From positions 1,488,001-1,552,000 of the forward strand of contig NZ_AP021879.1 of the NCBI RefSeq assembly GCF_009689005.1: a stretch of DNA of 64,000 nucleotides. Direction: 5' to 3'. Source of the stretch: Desulfosarcina ovata subsp. ovata (GTDB lineage Bacteria > Desulfobacterota > Desulfobacteria > Desulfobacterales > Desulfosarcinaceae). Below the pieces are notes generated by a model. It made no database searches. It had not been told where the DNA came from and saw nothing but the letters and a program-made list of their open reading frames with translations. A program made the position numbers and the translations under genes. This document shows, in pieces, positions 44,276-52,264 of this stretch. Positions within the stretch are counted from its first letter, which is position 1. Every line of letters starts with the position of its first letter.

Positions 44276-44302
44276 GAGAATAGGGAAGTAAAATATATTG
44301 TT

Positions 44303-44355
44303 AAGTGGCGTCCCCAAGGGGATTCGAACCCCTGTCGCCGGCGTGAAAGGCCGGT
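44303..44355 (-). repeat. Attachment site: 3' fragment of tRNA-Glu
   Basis: A 53-bp exact copy of the 3' part of tRNA-Glu (CCA, acceptor, T-arm, variable region, anticodon arm), matching 53460-53512 in the same orientation. It ends within the anticodon arm, after which the sequence is unrelated. A weaker similarity continues about 20 bases on the 3' side. It is the shared junction between the conjugative element (left) and the 9.2-kb element (right). Confidence 0.92.
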
Positions 44356-44478
44356 TTTGTACATTTACTTGGGTTTCCCCCCATTTTAATATATCTACCT
44401 AACCACCAGTTTTCATTGCCTTTCTAATCAGTTATATTGCACTTGACATAATCTGCCATACTTGTATATTTGTTCTGT

Positions 44479-44500
44479 GGGTGTGAAATAGGGTGTGAAT
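44479..44500 (+). repeat. 22-bp direct repeat, left copy (putative integrase arm site)
   Basis: Twenty-two bases built from two GGGTGTGAA units occur here and, identically and in the same orientation, at 53349-53370. This copy lies 124 bases inside the left attachment site and just upstream of the integrase start, so integrase bound here could also repress its own gene. Confidence 0.65.
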
Positions 44501-44521
44501 TTTAAAAACGGGGTGATAAAA

Positions 44522-45676
44522 ATGGCCAAACCTTTCAAAGTCGAAGGCAGGACGGGGATTTTCTATCGTATTGCTAAGAGAATCGGCGGTCCCGGCGAGG
44601 AAAAAGTCTATTATGTCCGTTTTAAAAGGGACGGGAAAATCATTGAAACCAAGGTTGGCAGGCAATATGCGGACAACATGACCCCCGCAAAAGCCGAACG
44701 GTTGCGCTCATTGATGATTGAAGGCCGAAAGCAGACAGGCCAAGAAAAAAGAGTGGCCCAGGTAGAGGCGAAAAAAGCGGCGGAAGGCAAATACACCATC
44801 GGTCGGCTATGGGCCGAATATCTGGCCACCAGAAAGCCGGGGAAGGCGCTCATTACCGATTGCAGCAGATACAAACAATACCTTGAAAAACCGTTCGGCA
44901 AGATGGAACCAGACCAGATATTACCCCTGGATGTGGAACGGTTGAAACGACACCTTTTAAAGTCGAAAAGCCCACAGACCGTCAAGCATGTTCTAAACCT
45001 GCTGACCTGGATTGTGAATTTTGGTGTTAAAAATGGCCTATCTGCCCCCCTACCCTTCCGTATTAAAAAGCCCACCGTTCACAATCAAAAAACCGAGGAC
45101 TTAACACCATCACAAATTGAAAAGCTTTTGGATGTAATTGACCAGCACCCACATCCGCAGGCGGGCAACGTTATGAAACTGGCGCTCTATTCTGGAATGA
45201 GGCAATCTGAAATGTTCAAATTGCAGTGGCGGCACATCGACTTTGAACGCGGGTTTATCGAAATTGTAGACCCCAAGGGTGTCAAGCCTGAAAAAATCCC
45301 GCTGAACACAGCAGCGCGCGAACTGTTGGAGGGAATCCCGCGAACTAAGGGCAGTCCCTACGTTTTCCCTGGGCGCGGTGGACGTCAACTTACTAACCTG
45401 CGGCAGCCGATTAATGAAATCAAAAAAGCGGCGGGCCTGCCTGCCGACTTCAGACCGTTGCATGGCTTGCGGCATGTTTTCGCAACACAACTGGCATCAA
45501 GCGGGCAGGTTGATATGTACACTCTTCAACGGTTGCTGACCCATAAAACACCGATTATGACCCAACGATATGCCCATCTGCGCGATGAGGCATTGAAGCG
45601 TGCATCCGAACTGGCCGGCAACATTGTGACCAGCATCGCGTCGACAAAGGCCAAAAACGATGCCGTGAACGAATAA
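44522..45676 (+). CDS. int: Tyrosine integrase of the 9.2-kb element
   Basis: A 384-residue tyrosine recombinase with Arg in YSGMRQSEMFKLQW, His-x-x-Arg in HGLRHVFAT, His in LLTHKTPIMTQ and Tyr in QRYAHL. An N-terminal arm-binding part (GRTGIFYRIAKRIGG) has the beta-sheet pattern of arm-type domains. The ATG at 44522 follows GGGGTGAT. It lies just inside the left attachment site and belongs to a different subfamily from the ICE integrase, although both target tRNA-Glu. Confidence 0.93.
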   Translation: MAKPFKVEGRTGIFYRIAKRIGGPGEEKVYYVRFKRDGKIIETKVGRQYADNMTPAKAERLRSLMIEGRKQTGQEKRVAQVEAKKAAEGKYTIGRLWAEYLATRKPGKALITDCSRYKQYLEKPFGKMEPDQILPLDVERLKRHLLKSKSPQTVKHVLNLLTWIVNFGVKNGLSAPLPFRIKKPTVHNQKTEDLTPSQIEKLLDVIDQHPHPQAGNVMKLALYSGMRQSEMFKLQWRHIDFERGFIEIVDPKGVKPEKIPLNTAARELLEGIPRTKGSPYVFPGRGGRQLTNLRQPINEIKKAAGLPADFRPLHGLRHVFATQLASSGQVDMYTLQRLLTHKTPIMTQRYAHLRDEALKRASELAGNIVTSIASTKAKNDAVNE

Positions 45677-45781
45677 TCAATTTTCCGGGGATAGGCAAGG
45701 CGTCATGAACCTTGCCGAACGGTCGGTCTCCCTGGGCCGGCCCTCCCCGGATCACCACCAGGGGCGCACAGGGGGCGCGAT

Positions 45782-46441
45782 ATGAAAAAAATAATTGAGT
45801 TTTTTAAACGGCAAAGTGGGGATCAATTACCCACAGACACTTTTTTAAAAACCTGGCAAGGTCACAAACGCACTTTCGTTCTTTCGGTGCTTAAAGGTGG
45901 CGAAACCCTTATTCGACTAAAAATTACTGATGCCGATGAGCAAAAACAATTTTACATGCAAGAAGGCGAGTTGAGAAAGTCGTATGAATACATAATGAGC
46001 GAAACCTCGCCGATAGAAAGCCCTGGATTTTCCCTGTTCGAATATCGAAATTTTACAGCCGCAATCTACTTTTTCGAGAAAGTTCTGCCGGAATTGGAAA
46101 GCATCCCAACCAAAGTGGCCATCGCCATTGAGGATGAGCTGTTCAGAATCATCCCTCTTGTTTTGGAGGATGTGGCCACACATAACACGAAATTTGACAT
46201 AGATAATGCTAAGATTTTGGGCAGAAAGAAAAGGCGATTTGCGCAGAATCGAGGGCTGCGGAGAAAAAGCGATCAGCGAACTCAAGCTGTCCTCAATGTA
46301 AAAAAAAAACATCCAGAGTGGAAACCCAAATACATTGCCGAACACTTAATTGGGGAATGGATAGAAGCTGGCAAAAATGGTCCCAAACCGTACGCAAAGA
46401 GCAAAATTTACGATATTTTCAAAGAACACGGCCTTTCCTGA
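45782..46441 (+). CDS. Unrecognised protein, possible DNA-binding C-terminus
   Basis: A 219-residue soluble protein. The N-terminal 120 residues are mixed alpha/beta (LPTDTFLKTWQGHKRTFVLSV). A basic linker (about 150-170, GRKKRRFAQNRGLRRK) leads to a C-terminal helical part with KYIAEHLIGEW and YAKSKIYDIFKEHGLS that could be a helix-turn-helix. It is alone between integrase and replication genes, reading rightwards. It could be cargo or a regulator. Confidence 0.55.
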   Translation: MKKIIEFFKRQSGDQLPTDTFLKTWQGHKRTFVLSVLKGGETLIRLKITDADEQKQFYMQEGELRKSYEYIMSETSPIESPGFSLFEYRNFTAAIYFFEKVLPELESIPTKVAIAIEDELFRIIPLVLEDVATHNTKFDIDNAKILGRKKRRFAQNRGLRRKSDQRTQAVLNVKKKHPEWKPKYIAEHLIGEWIEAGKNGPKPYAKSKIYDIFKEHGLS

Positions 46442-46474
46442 CTTCCAAAACTTAACTCCTGGAAATTATTTTTT

Positions 46475-46494
46475 TCCAAAACTTAACTTTTGGA
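46475..46494. terminator. Bidirectional hairpin
   Basis: TCCAAAA pairs with TTTTGGA, flanked by seven T residues on the left and seven A residues on the right; it can end transcripts in either direction, though the stem is AT-rich. Confidence 0.5.
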
Positions 46495-46543
46495 AAAAAA
46501 TCAAATAATTCCGTTTACTTAAAAAATTATTCTGCGATAAAAA

Positions 46544-46588
46544 GAGGCCATCGATTCAATACGAGTCGATGGCCTCTTTTATTTTTAT
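46544..46588 (+). terminator. Strong intrinsic terminator before the replication module
   Basis: GAGGCCATCGA pairs perfectly with TCGATGGCCTC (11 bp) and is followed by a T-rich tract. It sits 16 bases before the HTH gene at 46604, so either it closes the upstream unit or it acts as an attenuator of the replication operon. Confidence 0.7.
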
Positions 46589-46603
46589 CGAAAGGATTTT
46601 TTC

Positions 46604-46813
46604 ATGTTTGAACGTCTCCAACAGCGGCAAACGTATTTACTCGAAAAAGAACTGGCCGAAATTCTCAACGTGCATGTGCAGACCCTCAGGAACTGGCGGT
46701 TTCAGGGACGCGGGCCGGCCTACGCAAAATTCGGATCATCCGTCCGATATGATCCGCAAGCGGTGTTGGCATACCTTCAGGCGTCTACCGTATCGGTTCG
46801 GGCGGAGCGATAA
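46604..46813 (+). CDS. AlpA-like helix-turn-helix protein
   Basis: A 69-residue protein with an HTH_17 motif (YLLEKELAEILNVHVQTLRNWR, then GRGPAYAKFGSSVRYDPQAVLAYL). Such proteins are excisionases or activators in satellites and islands. AAAGGA precedes the ATG. The stop is one base before the ATG of the replication gene, so they are cotranslated. Confidence 0.8.
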   Translation: MFERLQQRQTYLLEKELAEILNVHVQTLRNWRFQGRGPAYAKFGSSVRYDPQAVLAYLQASTVSVRAER

Positions 46814-46814
46814 C

Positions 46815-49208
46815 ATGACCACCGAAACGGAAAGCGATTTCCGAAACGCCATAGCGGAGCATGGTCCCGCCCCTGCCGAAATCGTAGCAGATGGAAATGT
46901 GCACAGGTATGACATTGATGAGCCGGGCGACAAGGCTGGATGGTATCTTCTTCATGGCGACGGTGTGCCGGCGGGCGTTTTCGGGAACTGGAAAACCGGA
47001 GTGTCCACAACATGGTGCGCAAAACAGAGCCACGAGATGACCGAAGCCGAACAGGCCGAGAACCGGTGGCGGATCGAGGATGCCCGGCTGCAACGAGAAG
47101 AAGAAAAAGCCAAATCACAGGCCAGGGCCAGGACAAAGGCTGTTGATATGTTGGCGATGGCTGGACCAGCACCGGCAGATCATCCTTACCTTGTCATGAA
47201 GGGTGTTGCCCCCGCCGGTCTGAAAGTTCTCAACGGAAATATACTTGTGCCGGTCGTGGATGATACTGGAGCGGTATGCAGTCTTCAAACGATGTCGCCA
47301 GATGGGCAGAAGCTTTTTCTCACTGGCGGGCGGATAAAGGGTTGCAGCTATACCATACCAGGCAACGGCGATCTTTATATAGGTGAAGGTTTCGCCACGA
47401 TGGCAAGTATTCACGCGGCGACCGGGGGGACCTGTATTTGTGCTTTCAACGCCGGAAATCTTGAGTCGGTAGTAAAAACGGTTCGTGAGAAAAACCCCAC
47501 GGCGCCGATCACTATCTGCGGCGATGATGACCGATGGACTAATGGCAATCCGGGCCGGACAAAGGCCACGGCTGCCGCTGAAAAGTATCGTTGCCGGGTC
47601 GTATTTCCAGAGTTTAACAGCCTGGACGCGAAACCCACCGATTTCAATGATCTGGCGATGGAAAAGGGCTTGCAGAAAGTAAAACGGCAGATTGAAGCGG
47701 CCGGCCCTGCCGAAAATGTTTGGCCAGATCCGATGCCCCTGCCTGACGGCCTACCACCTGTAGCGAGCTTTGCTTTCGAACTACTACCAGAGACTTTGCG
47801 ACCCTGGGCATCTGACATCGTCGAGCGGATGCAGTGCCCCCCGGACTTCGTAGCGGCGGCAATCATGGCGGCGTTGGCCTGTATCATCGGGCGAAAGATT
47901 GGTATCCGTCCACAACTGGCTACGGACTGGACTGTGGTAGTAAATCAATGGGCAATGCTGATCGGCCGGCCAGGGGTTCTCAAAAGTCCTGCCATGGAGG
48001 CGGCATTGGCTCCGGTCAAGCGGTTGGCGGCAATGGCCCTGGAACGATACCAAAATGAAGCTGTAGAGTACGAGCGGACAAAGATTGCAGAAAAGCTTCG
48101 GGCTGAGGCCGCAGAAAAAGCCGCCCGTGCTGCTCTGAAAAAAAACCCAGATGCCGACCTATCTCACATCCTTGGTTTTGAGAAATCCGAGGCGCCGACA
48201 ATGGCCCGGTACATGGCGAACGATACGACGGCCGCAGCCCTTGGAGAGCTGCATCGGCAAAATCCGAACGGATTGCTCGTTTTTCGGGATGAGTTGGTTT
48301 CCCTTCTCAAAATGTTGGACCGTGAGGAAAACGCCGAGGCGCGGGGCTTCTACCTAACCGGCTGGAACGGGGACTCCGCCTATACCTTCGACCGGATCAC
48401 CAGGGGCATGAACCTACATATACCGGCTGTGTGCATCTCTCTTCTCGGTAGTACACAACCTGCCCGTATTGCTCAATACGTCAAAGCCGTTGTCAACGGT
48501 ATCGGCGATGATGGTCTACTACAACGCTTCGGGATGACGGTTTGGCCTGATACTGGTGGTAAATGGAAAGATGTTGACCGATGGCCGGACAGCGAGGCAA
48601 AGAACGCGGCGTTCAAGGTTTTTGACCGGCTATCCAGGATGGACCCATTCACCATTGGAGCCCATCAGGATAATGGTCCGGACGGCGCACCAGACGGCAT
48701 TCCTTTCCTACGGTTTGACGAGGCTGGTCTCTCCCTCTTCCGGGATTGGCGCCATGATCTGGAAACACGGTTGCGATCCGGGGACATGCATCCAGCCCTT
48801 GAGTCCCACCTATCAAAATATCGAAAACTCGTACCTGGCATAGCTCTCATTTGCCATTTGGCAGATGGTCACAACGGCCCCGTTGGGCGTCCTAAGGTGC
48901 TACAGGCATTGGCCTGGGCTGAGTATTTGGAAACCCACGCACGGCGCCTTTATGCGAGCGTTGAAGCGCCTGGAACCGTAACGGCAAGGGCGATCATTGC
49001 CAAAATACGAAAAGGAGCACTTCCGACCCTTTTGACAGTGCGTGAAGTATACCGTCGCAAGTGGTCAGGGTTGACAGATCTGGAAACAATCAAGTCCGGG
49101 CTCAAAGTGTTGGTCGACCATGACTGGATGCTTGAAACTCAAAAAAACACCGGCGGGCGTCCGACAATCGAATATCAGCTAAACCCCAGAACGGAGGGTT
49201 TAAAATGA
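46815..49208 (+). CDS. Toprim primase / DUF3987 replication protein
   Basis: A 797-residue protein. The N-terminal half (about 115-290) has a Toprim-like domain: YIGEGFATMASIHAATGG with the Glu, then ITICGDDD with the Asp cluster. The C-terminal half is DUF3987: MLIGRPGVLKSPAMEAAL is a Walker-A-like loop and LLVFRDELVSLLKML a Walker-B-like strand. Such fused primase/ATPase proteins replicate plasmids, phages and satellites. The ATG at 46815 directly follows the HTH gene; the frame is open 82 codons upstream. It ends overlapping the repeat gene (ATGA). Confidence 0.85.
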   Translation: MTTETESDFRNAIAEHGPAPAEIVADGNVHRYDIDEPGDKAGWYLLHGDGVPAGVFGNWKTGVSTTWCAKQSHEMTEAEQAENRWRIEDARLQREEEKAKSQARARTKAVDMLAMAGPAPADHPYLVMKGVAPAGLKVLNGNILVPVVDDTGAVCSLQTMSPDGQKLFLTGGRIKGCSYTIPGNGDLYIGEGFATMASIHAATGGTCICAFNAGNLESVVKTVREKNPTAPITICGDDDRWTNGNPGRTKATAAAEKYRCRVVFPEFNSLDAKPTDFNDLAMEKGLQKVKRQIEAAGPAENVWPDPMPLPDGLPPVASFAFELLPETLRPWASDIVERMQCPPDFVAAAIMAALACIIGRKIGIRPQLATDWTVVVNQWAMLIGRPGVLKSPAMEAALAPVKRLAAMALERYQNEAVEYERTKIAEKLRAEAAEKAARAALKKNPDADLSHILGFEKSEAPTMARYMANDTTAAALGELHRQNPNGLLVFRDELVSLLKMLDREENAEARGFYLTGWNGDSAYTFDRITRGMNLHIPAVCISLLGSTQPARIAQYVKAVVNGIGDDGLLQRFGMTVWPDTGGKWKDVDRWPDSEAKNAAFKVFDRLSRMDPFTIGAHQDNGPDGAPDGIPFLRFDEAGLSLFRDWRHDLETRLRSGDMHPALESHLSKYRKLVPGIALICHLADGHNGPVGRPKVLQALAWAEYLETHARRLYASVEAPGTVTARAIIAKIRKGALPTLLTVREVYRRKWSGLTDLETIKSGLKVLVDHDWMLETQKNTGGRPTIEYQLNPRTEGLK

Positions 49209-49999
49209 GCTACCTCGAACAATTAAAAAACCAGGCAAACATGCACCGCTACGTACTGCCAAAAGGGCCAAAAGGGGGTTTTGATCCTTTTGGCAGTGTG
49301 CCGGATAGGCACTTTTTAGAAAAAAAAGACGTTTCGTCGGAATCTGATTGTGAGCTACCCAATCCGGATTTGCCGGCGACTTGTCCATTTAATCATGGCG
49401 GATATGCACCGGCCGGATGCCGGTTTTCCCATGACCTGTTGATGGAGCTAATCCGCGATGGAGGGTTTAAAATGAGCTACCTCGAACAATTAAAAAACCA
49501 GGCAAACATGCACCGCTACGTACTGCCAAAAGGGCCAAAAGGGGGTTTTGATCCTTTTGGCAGTGTGCCGGATAGGCACTTTTTAGAAAAAAAAGACGTT
49601 TCGTCGGAATCTGATTGTGAGCTACCCAATCCGGATTTGCCGGCGACTTGTCCATTTAATCATGGCGGATATGCACCGGCCGGATGCCGGTTTTCCCATG
49701 ACCTGTTGATGGAGCTAATCCGCGATGGAGGGTTTAAAATGAGCTACCTCGAACAATTAAAAAACCAGGCAAACATGCACCGCTACGTACTGCCAAAAGG
49801 GCCAAAAGGGGGTTTTGATCCTTTTGGCAGTGTGCCGGATAGGCACTTTTTAGAAAAAAAAGACGTTTCGTCGGAATCTGATTGTGACCTGCCGAACCCG
49901 ACAATGCCCCCCACATGCCCTTTTAATACTGGCGGATATTCACCGGCCGGATGCCGGTTCAGTCATGACTTGCTGATGAACTTAATCTGCACTGGCGTG
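49195..49999 (+). repeat. Three tandem 267-bp repeats
   Basis: Units start at 49205, 49472 and 49739. The first two are identical throughout; the third is identical for about 180 bases and then diverges. Each unit includes its own GGAGGG ribosome site and ATG. Perfect identity points to very recent amplification. Confidence 0.95.
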
Positions 50000-50080
50000 A
50001 TGCCTGATCCGGAATGCGGCTGCCCGTTCCGGGATATTTGTGGCGAGCGGCTACCTATTAATAGAGGGGGACACCGATGA
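49205..50080 (+). CDS. Triplicated Cys-containing protein following the primase
   Basis: A 291-residue open frame made of three in-frame units of 89 residues (the last with a distinct 24-residue tail). Each begins MSYLEQLKNQ, passes a GPKGGFDPFGSVPDRHF segment and ends with a Cys pair (TCPFNHGGYAPAGCRF) and a helix (SHDLLMELI). The ancestral gene is the last unit, 49739-50080 (113 residues), whose tail adds CGCPF and C. Because every unit has its own ribosome site, 291-, 202- and 113-residue forms are possible. Short proteins with a GGFxxFxS segment often follow DUF3987 or primase genes; function unknown. Confidence 0.7.
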   Translation: MSYLEQLKNQANMHRYVLPKGPKGGFDPFGSVPDRHFLEKKDVSSESDCELPNPDLPATCPFNHGGYAPAGCRFSHDLLMELIRDGGFKMSYLEQLKNQANMHRYVLPKGPKGGFDPFGSVPDRHFLEKKDVSSESDCELPNPDLPATCPFNHGGYAPAGCRFSHDLLMELIRDGGFKMSYLEQLKNQANMHRYVLPKGPKGGFDPFGSVPDRHFLEKKDVSSESDCDLPNPTMPPTCPFNTGGYSPAGCRFSHDLLMNLICTGVMPDPECGCPFRDICGERLPINRGGHR

Positions 50081-50484
50081 CAGTTTCAGCACTCAATTTC
50101 AAACCATATGACCGTGGCGCCATGCGAGGCTTTTTCGACCTGCGTTATTACGGGCTCACGGTCAGAGGTTGTCGCCTGATGTCCGGCAACAATGGTCTTT
50201 GGATCGCCCTGCCGCAAAAGGAAGCCATGCAGGACGGTGAACGCAAATATTTTGATCAGATGTATCTGACGGCACCGGAGATGGAGCACGTTCGCCGGAT
50301 GGTGCTGGCCGACCTTCAAGCACAGGGCCACCTTGACCATGGTCACCGCGATGGCGGCGGTCAGGGTGGAAATCACCAACACCACAACCGACCGGCTAAA
50401 CAAGGTGGTGGTCACCGAACGCCCGAGGGTGAGGACGTGAGTCAGTATTACACCCAGCCCGGCGATGATGGCATACCATTCTAA
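50077..50484 (+). CDS. SpoVG-like protein with an SSB-like acidic tip
   Basis: A 135-residue protein. Residues 1-85 (GFFDLRYYGLTVRGCRLM, then GNNGLWIALPQKE) look like a SpoVG fold, which binds nucleic acid. A Gly/His/Gln-rich flexible linker leads to the terminal DDGIPF, nearly identical to the DDDIPF tip by which SSB recruits replication proteins. I infer a single-stranded DNA-binding protein. It overlaps the repeat gene stop (ATGA) and is followed by a nuclease. Confidence 0.65.
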   Translation: MTVSALNFKPYDRGAMRGFFDLRYYGLTVRGCRLMSGNNGLWIALPQKEAMQDGERKYFDQMYLTAPEMEHVRRMVLADLQAQGHLDHGHRDGGGQGGNHQHHNRPAKQGGGHRTPEGEDVSQYYTQPGDDGIPF

Positions 50485-50497
50485 GGAGCGCGCAACA

Positions 50498-50827
50498 ATG
50501 GCCAAGACCTGGAAAGAGCGAGAACGAGCAGTAGCACGGTTTTTTGGTGCCAGGGGTAGAACGCCATTGTCCGGCGGTAACAGCGGCCACACGCGGTCTG
50601 ATACGCTTCACGATGAGCTGTTCGTTGAGCATAAACATTCGGTCCGTCACGCCATCATCAATTTGTGGGACAAAGTCAAACCGCTGGCACGTAAAGAGAA
50701 CAAGCTGCCCGTGGTGACGTTGAGCGTCAAGGGCCGGCCAGGATTCTGGGTGCTGGTGCATTCGTCTGACCTTGTGTCCGTGGCGAACCAACGGAGTTTG
50801 GCGCGGAGCGACGGCGGTGACGGCTGA
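50498..50827 (+). CDS. PD-(D/E)XK nuclease, resolvase-like
   Basis: A 109-residue protein with the compact nuclease pattern: ERERAVARFFGARGRTPLSG (first Glu and basic helix), RSDTLHDELFVEHKH (Asp, then Glu-x-Lys), and WVLVHSSDL. This is like archaeal/phage Holliday-junction resolvases and homing-type nucleases. A resolvase would fit a replication or packaging module. The ATG at 50498 is preceded by AAGGAGCG. Confidence 0.65.
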   Translation: MAKTWKERERAVARFFGARGRTPLSGGNSGHTRSDTLHDELFVEHKHSVRHAIINLWDKVKPLARKENKLPVVTLSVKGRPGFWVLVHSSDLVSVANQRSLARSDGGDG

Positions 50828-50860
50828 CCGGCGGCAGGCCACTCGACCGAAGAAATGATC

Positions 50861-50880
50861 GCGGGTCCTTCCTGGGATCT
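50861..50880 (+). other. Possible cos-like packaging sequence
   Basis: GCGGGTCCTTCC followed by TGGGAT lies in a 150-base gene-free stretch before a terminase-like HTH peptide. G-rich GGTCCTTCC-type boxes are known to me near cos sites and small-terminase genes of lambdoid-type prophages; the resemblance is visual and unproven. Confidence 0.25.
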
Positions 50881-50975
50881 GCCTTATGCGGCGACGATCA
50901 GCGCGATAGTCGGCAACTTTTTGACCCCCCATTTTCCGGTGCGCACGCACCCCAGGCAATCGAAAAGATGGCACC

Positions 50976-51071
50976 ATGCACAAATTTGACGCAAACAAGT
51001 CGCAAAGATCTGAAATAGCATCAATTTTCGGCGTGCACCCATCAACGGTTTCGAGGTGGAATCGAGAATGA
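50976..51071 (+). CDS. Very short HTH peptide, terminase-small-subunit-like
   Basis: A 31-residue frame from ATG 50976 to TGA 51069 with a full helix-turn-helix (SQRSEIASIFGVHPSTVSRW) recalling the N-terminus of Nu1-type small terminase subunits. It overlaps the next gene by ATGA. No good ribosome site is seen. It could be a truncated gene or a genuine miniprotein. Confidence 0.4.
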   Translation: MHKFDANKSQRSEIASIFGVHPSTVSRWNRE

Positions 51072-51283
51072 AATTGATTACCGCACAAAAGGCAGCTGCA
51101 ATTTTGGATACCTCGACCAGACACGTTTATCGCCTTCTCGAGGACGGATCAATCGTCGGACTCAAAACCCGTGGCGCCGTCAGGATCGTCGAGGATTCGC
51201 TCAACAATTACATTCAGGACCAAATCACAATCTTCCAGGTCGATAACGGAATTTTTCGTGACTCGGGCGACTCGGGCGACTGA
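51068..51283 (+). CDS. Excisionase-type HTH protein
   Basis: A 71-residue protein with an HTH_17 motif (LITAQKAAAILDTSTRHVYRLL, then GAVRIVEDSLNNYI) and a short acidic tail ending DSGDSGD. The start overlaps the preceding mini-gene. It is the second AlpA/Xis-type protein of this element; one may be the excisionase and the other a regulator. Confidence 0.65.
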   Translation: MKLITAQKAAAILDTSTRHVYRLLEDGSIVGLKTRGAVRIVEDSLNNYIQDQITIFQVDNGIFRDSGDSGD

Positions 51284-51371
51284 CGCGCTCGGCGATTTGC
51301 CGACACCATGGTACACATGGGGCATCGCCACCGTCGGCCGGCGGGGCCAACCTCCCACGAAGGATAACAAC

Positions 51372-51920
51372 ATGACCGAAGTTATCGACATGCCAAGAAA
51401 AAGCAGGACTTTTGAGCTGGTCGGGTATGGCAAAACAATCGATTTGGACCGTGATATTTGCGCACAGCTGAAGGACACGCCCTTCTACGAAGAGGCCTGC
51501 CAGATTCGCGACGATGCCCGCCAAGCTCGGATTGCTGAAATTGAGGAGCCGTCCGTACAGGCGGCCCGCGACCGCATCATCGGCCTGGCAAAGGTGCATT
51601 TTGGTGAGGCCGAAGGTCAACGCCTTCAGGCCATCATTGAATCTGGCATGACGGCTTCGCAGTACGAAGCCCTGGCGCCGCAACTCACCCCTGGAAGGGA
51701 ATCTGCCGAATTGCGAAAGCTGCACGCGGTCCGGGCCGAGCTCGAATCGGCATTGAATCAGCCTGCCGGGGATGCCGACTTTATGGCCGCTGTGGAACGG
51801 ATCATGGAGTCTGAGAAGGTCACCAAATCGGAGGCCATGAGCCGGGTGGCTGCCCAGCAACCAGAACTGCACCGCCGATTCATTCAAAGCAAAAACCCGA
51901 ATTTGGAGATTCCCAAATGA
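51372..51920 (+). CDS. Helical protein with a C-terminal EAM...HRxFI module
   Basis: A 182-residue, mainly helical protein. Its last 40 residues, DFMAAVERIMESEKVTKSEA through HRRFIQSKN, form a module repeated twice in the next gene and similar to the C-terminal tails of Mu-like phage proteases. The ATG at 51372 lies after AAGGATAACA. It overlaps the next gene by four bases. Confidence 0.6.
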   Translation: MTEVIDMPRKSRTFELVGYGKTIDLDRDICAQLKDTPFYEEACQIRDDARQARIAEIEEPSVQAARDRIIGLAKVHFGEAEGQRLQAIIESGMTASQYEALAPQLTPGRESAELRKLHAVRAELESALNQPAGDADFMAAVERIMESEKVTKSEAMSRVAAQQPELHRRFIQSKNPNLEIPK

Positions 51921-52261
51921 GTAAAGAAAAAAAATTTGAGAAAAACGAAACACCCGAGAAAGCTGAGCCGACATTTCAGCAGTTGGTCAGGCAAGAGCGC
52001 GAACGCACCGGATGCAGCCTTACGGCCGCCATGCAAGCCGTGTCCGGAAAGCATCCAGAAGCCCACGCGGCTTTCCTGCAGTCCGGCAGTACCCTGGACG
52101 CCAGCCCGGAAGATGCCGGCGAAAAGGATTTTATGACAATGGTGGAACAGTGTCAGACGATGCGTAAATGTTCCCGCACCGAAGCGATGCAGCGGATTGC
52201 CAGGAGCCATCCAAATGCTCATCGCCAGTTCATCGAACAAGCAAACCGGCGAGAGGAGTAA
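51917..52261 (+). CDS. Two-module protein related to the preceding gene
   Basis: A 114-residue protein with two copies of the 40-residue module: TFQQLVRQERERTGCSLTAA...HAAFLQSG (about 19-58) and DFMTMVEQCQTMRKCSRTEA...HRQFIEQAN (about 72-110). Each is predicted to be two helices joined by a conserved His-Pro turn. Such modules occur at the C-terminus of phage protease/scaffold proteins; a capsid-remodelling role is a possibility only. Confidence 0.6.
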   Translation: MSKEKKFEKNETPEKAEPTFQQLVRQERERTGCSLTAAMQAVSGKHPEAHAAFLQSGSTLDASPEDAGEKDFMTMVEQCQTMRKCSRTEAMQRIARSHPNAHRQFIEQANRREE

Positions 52262-52264
52262 ACC

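Larger units (their letters stand above)
8620..44355. mobile_element. Integrative conjugative element with an F-type mating system
   Basis: A contiguous set of F-type transfer genes (8620-37604) and a rightward regulatory/integration module ending in an integrase (42995-44128) stop at a 53-bp fragment of tRNA-Glu at 44303-44355. That fragment is the expected right junction. No second tRNA-Glu copy is visible to the left, so the left end is either outside the window or was lost through the IS-mediated rearrangements at 1-8600; 8620 is only the last certain element gene. Confidence 0.75.

Noticed and set aside
1..44300. A second tRNA-Glu fragment marking the left end of the conjugative element
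   Set aside because: I looked for the GATTCGAACCCC core left of 44303 and saw none, so I did not assign a left attachment site.
46569..46814. Upstream extension of the Toprim/DUF3987 protein
   Set aside because: It overlaps the HTH gene in another frame, and the ATG at 46815 fits coupled translation.
49195..49999. CRISPR array
   Set aside because: The repeats are 267 bp, adjacent, in frame and coding, without spacers.
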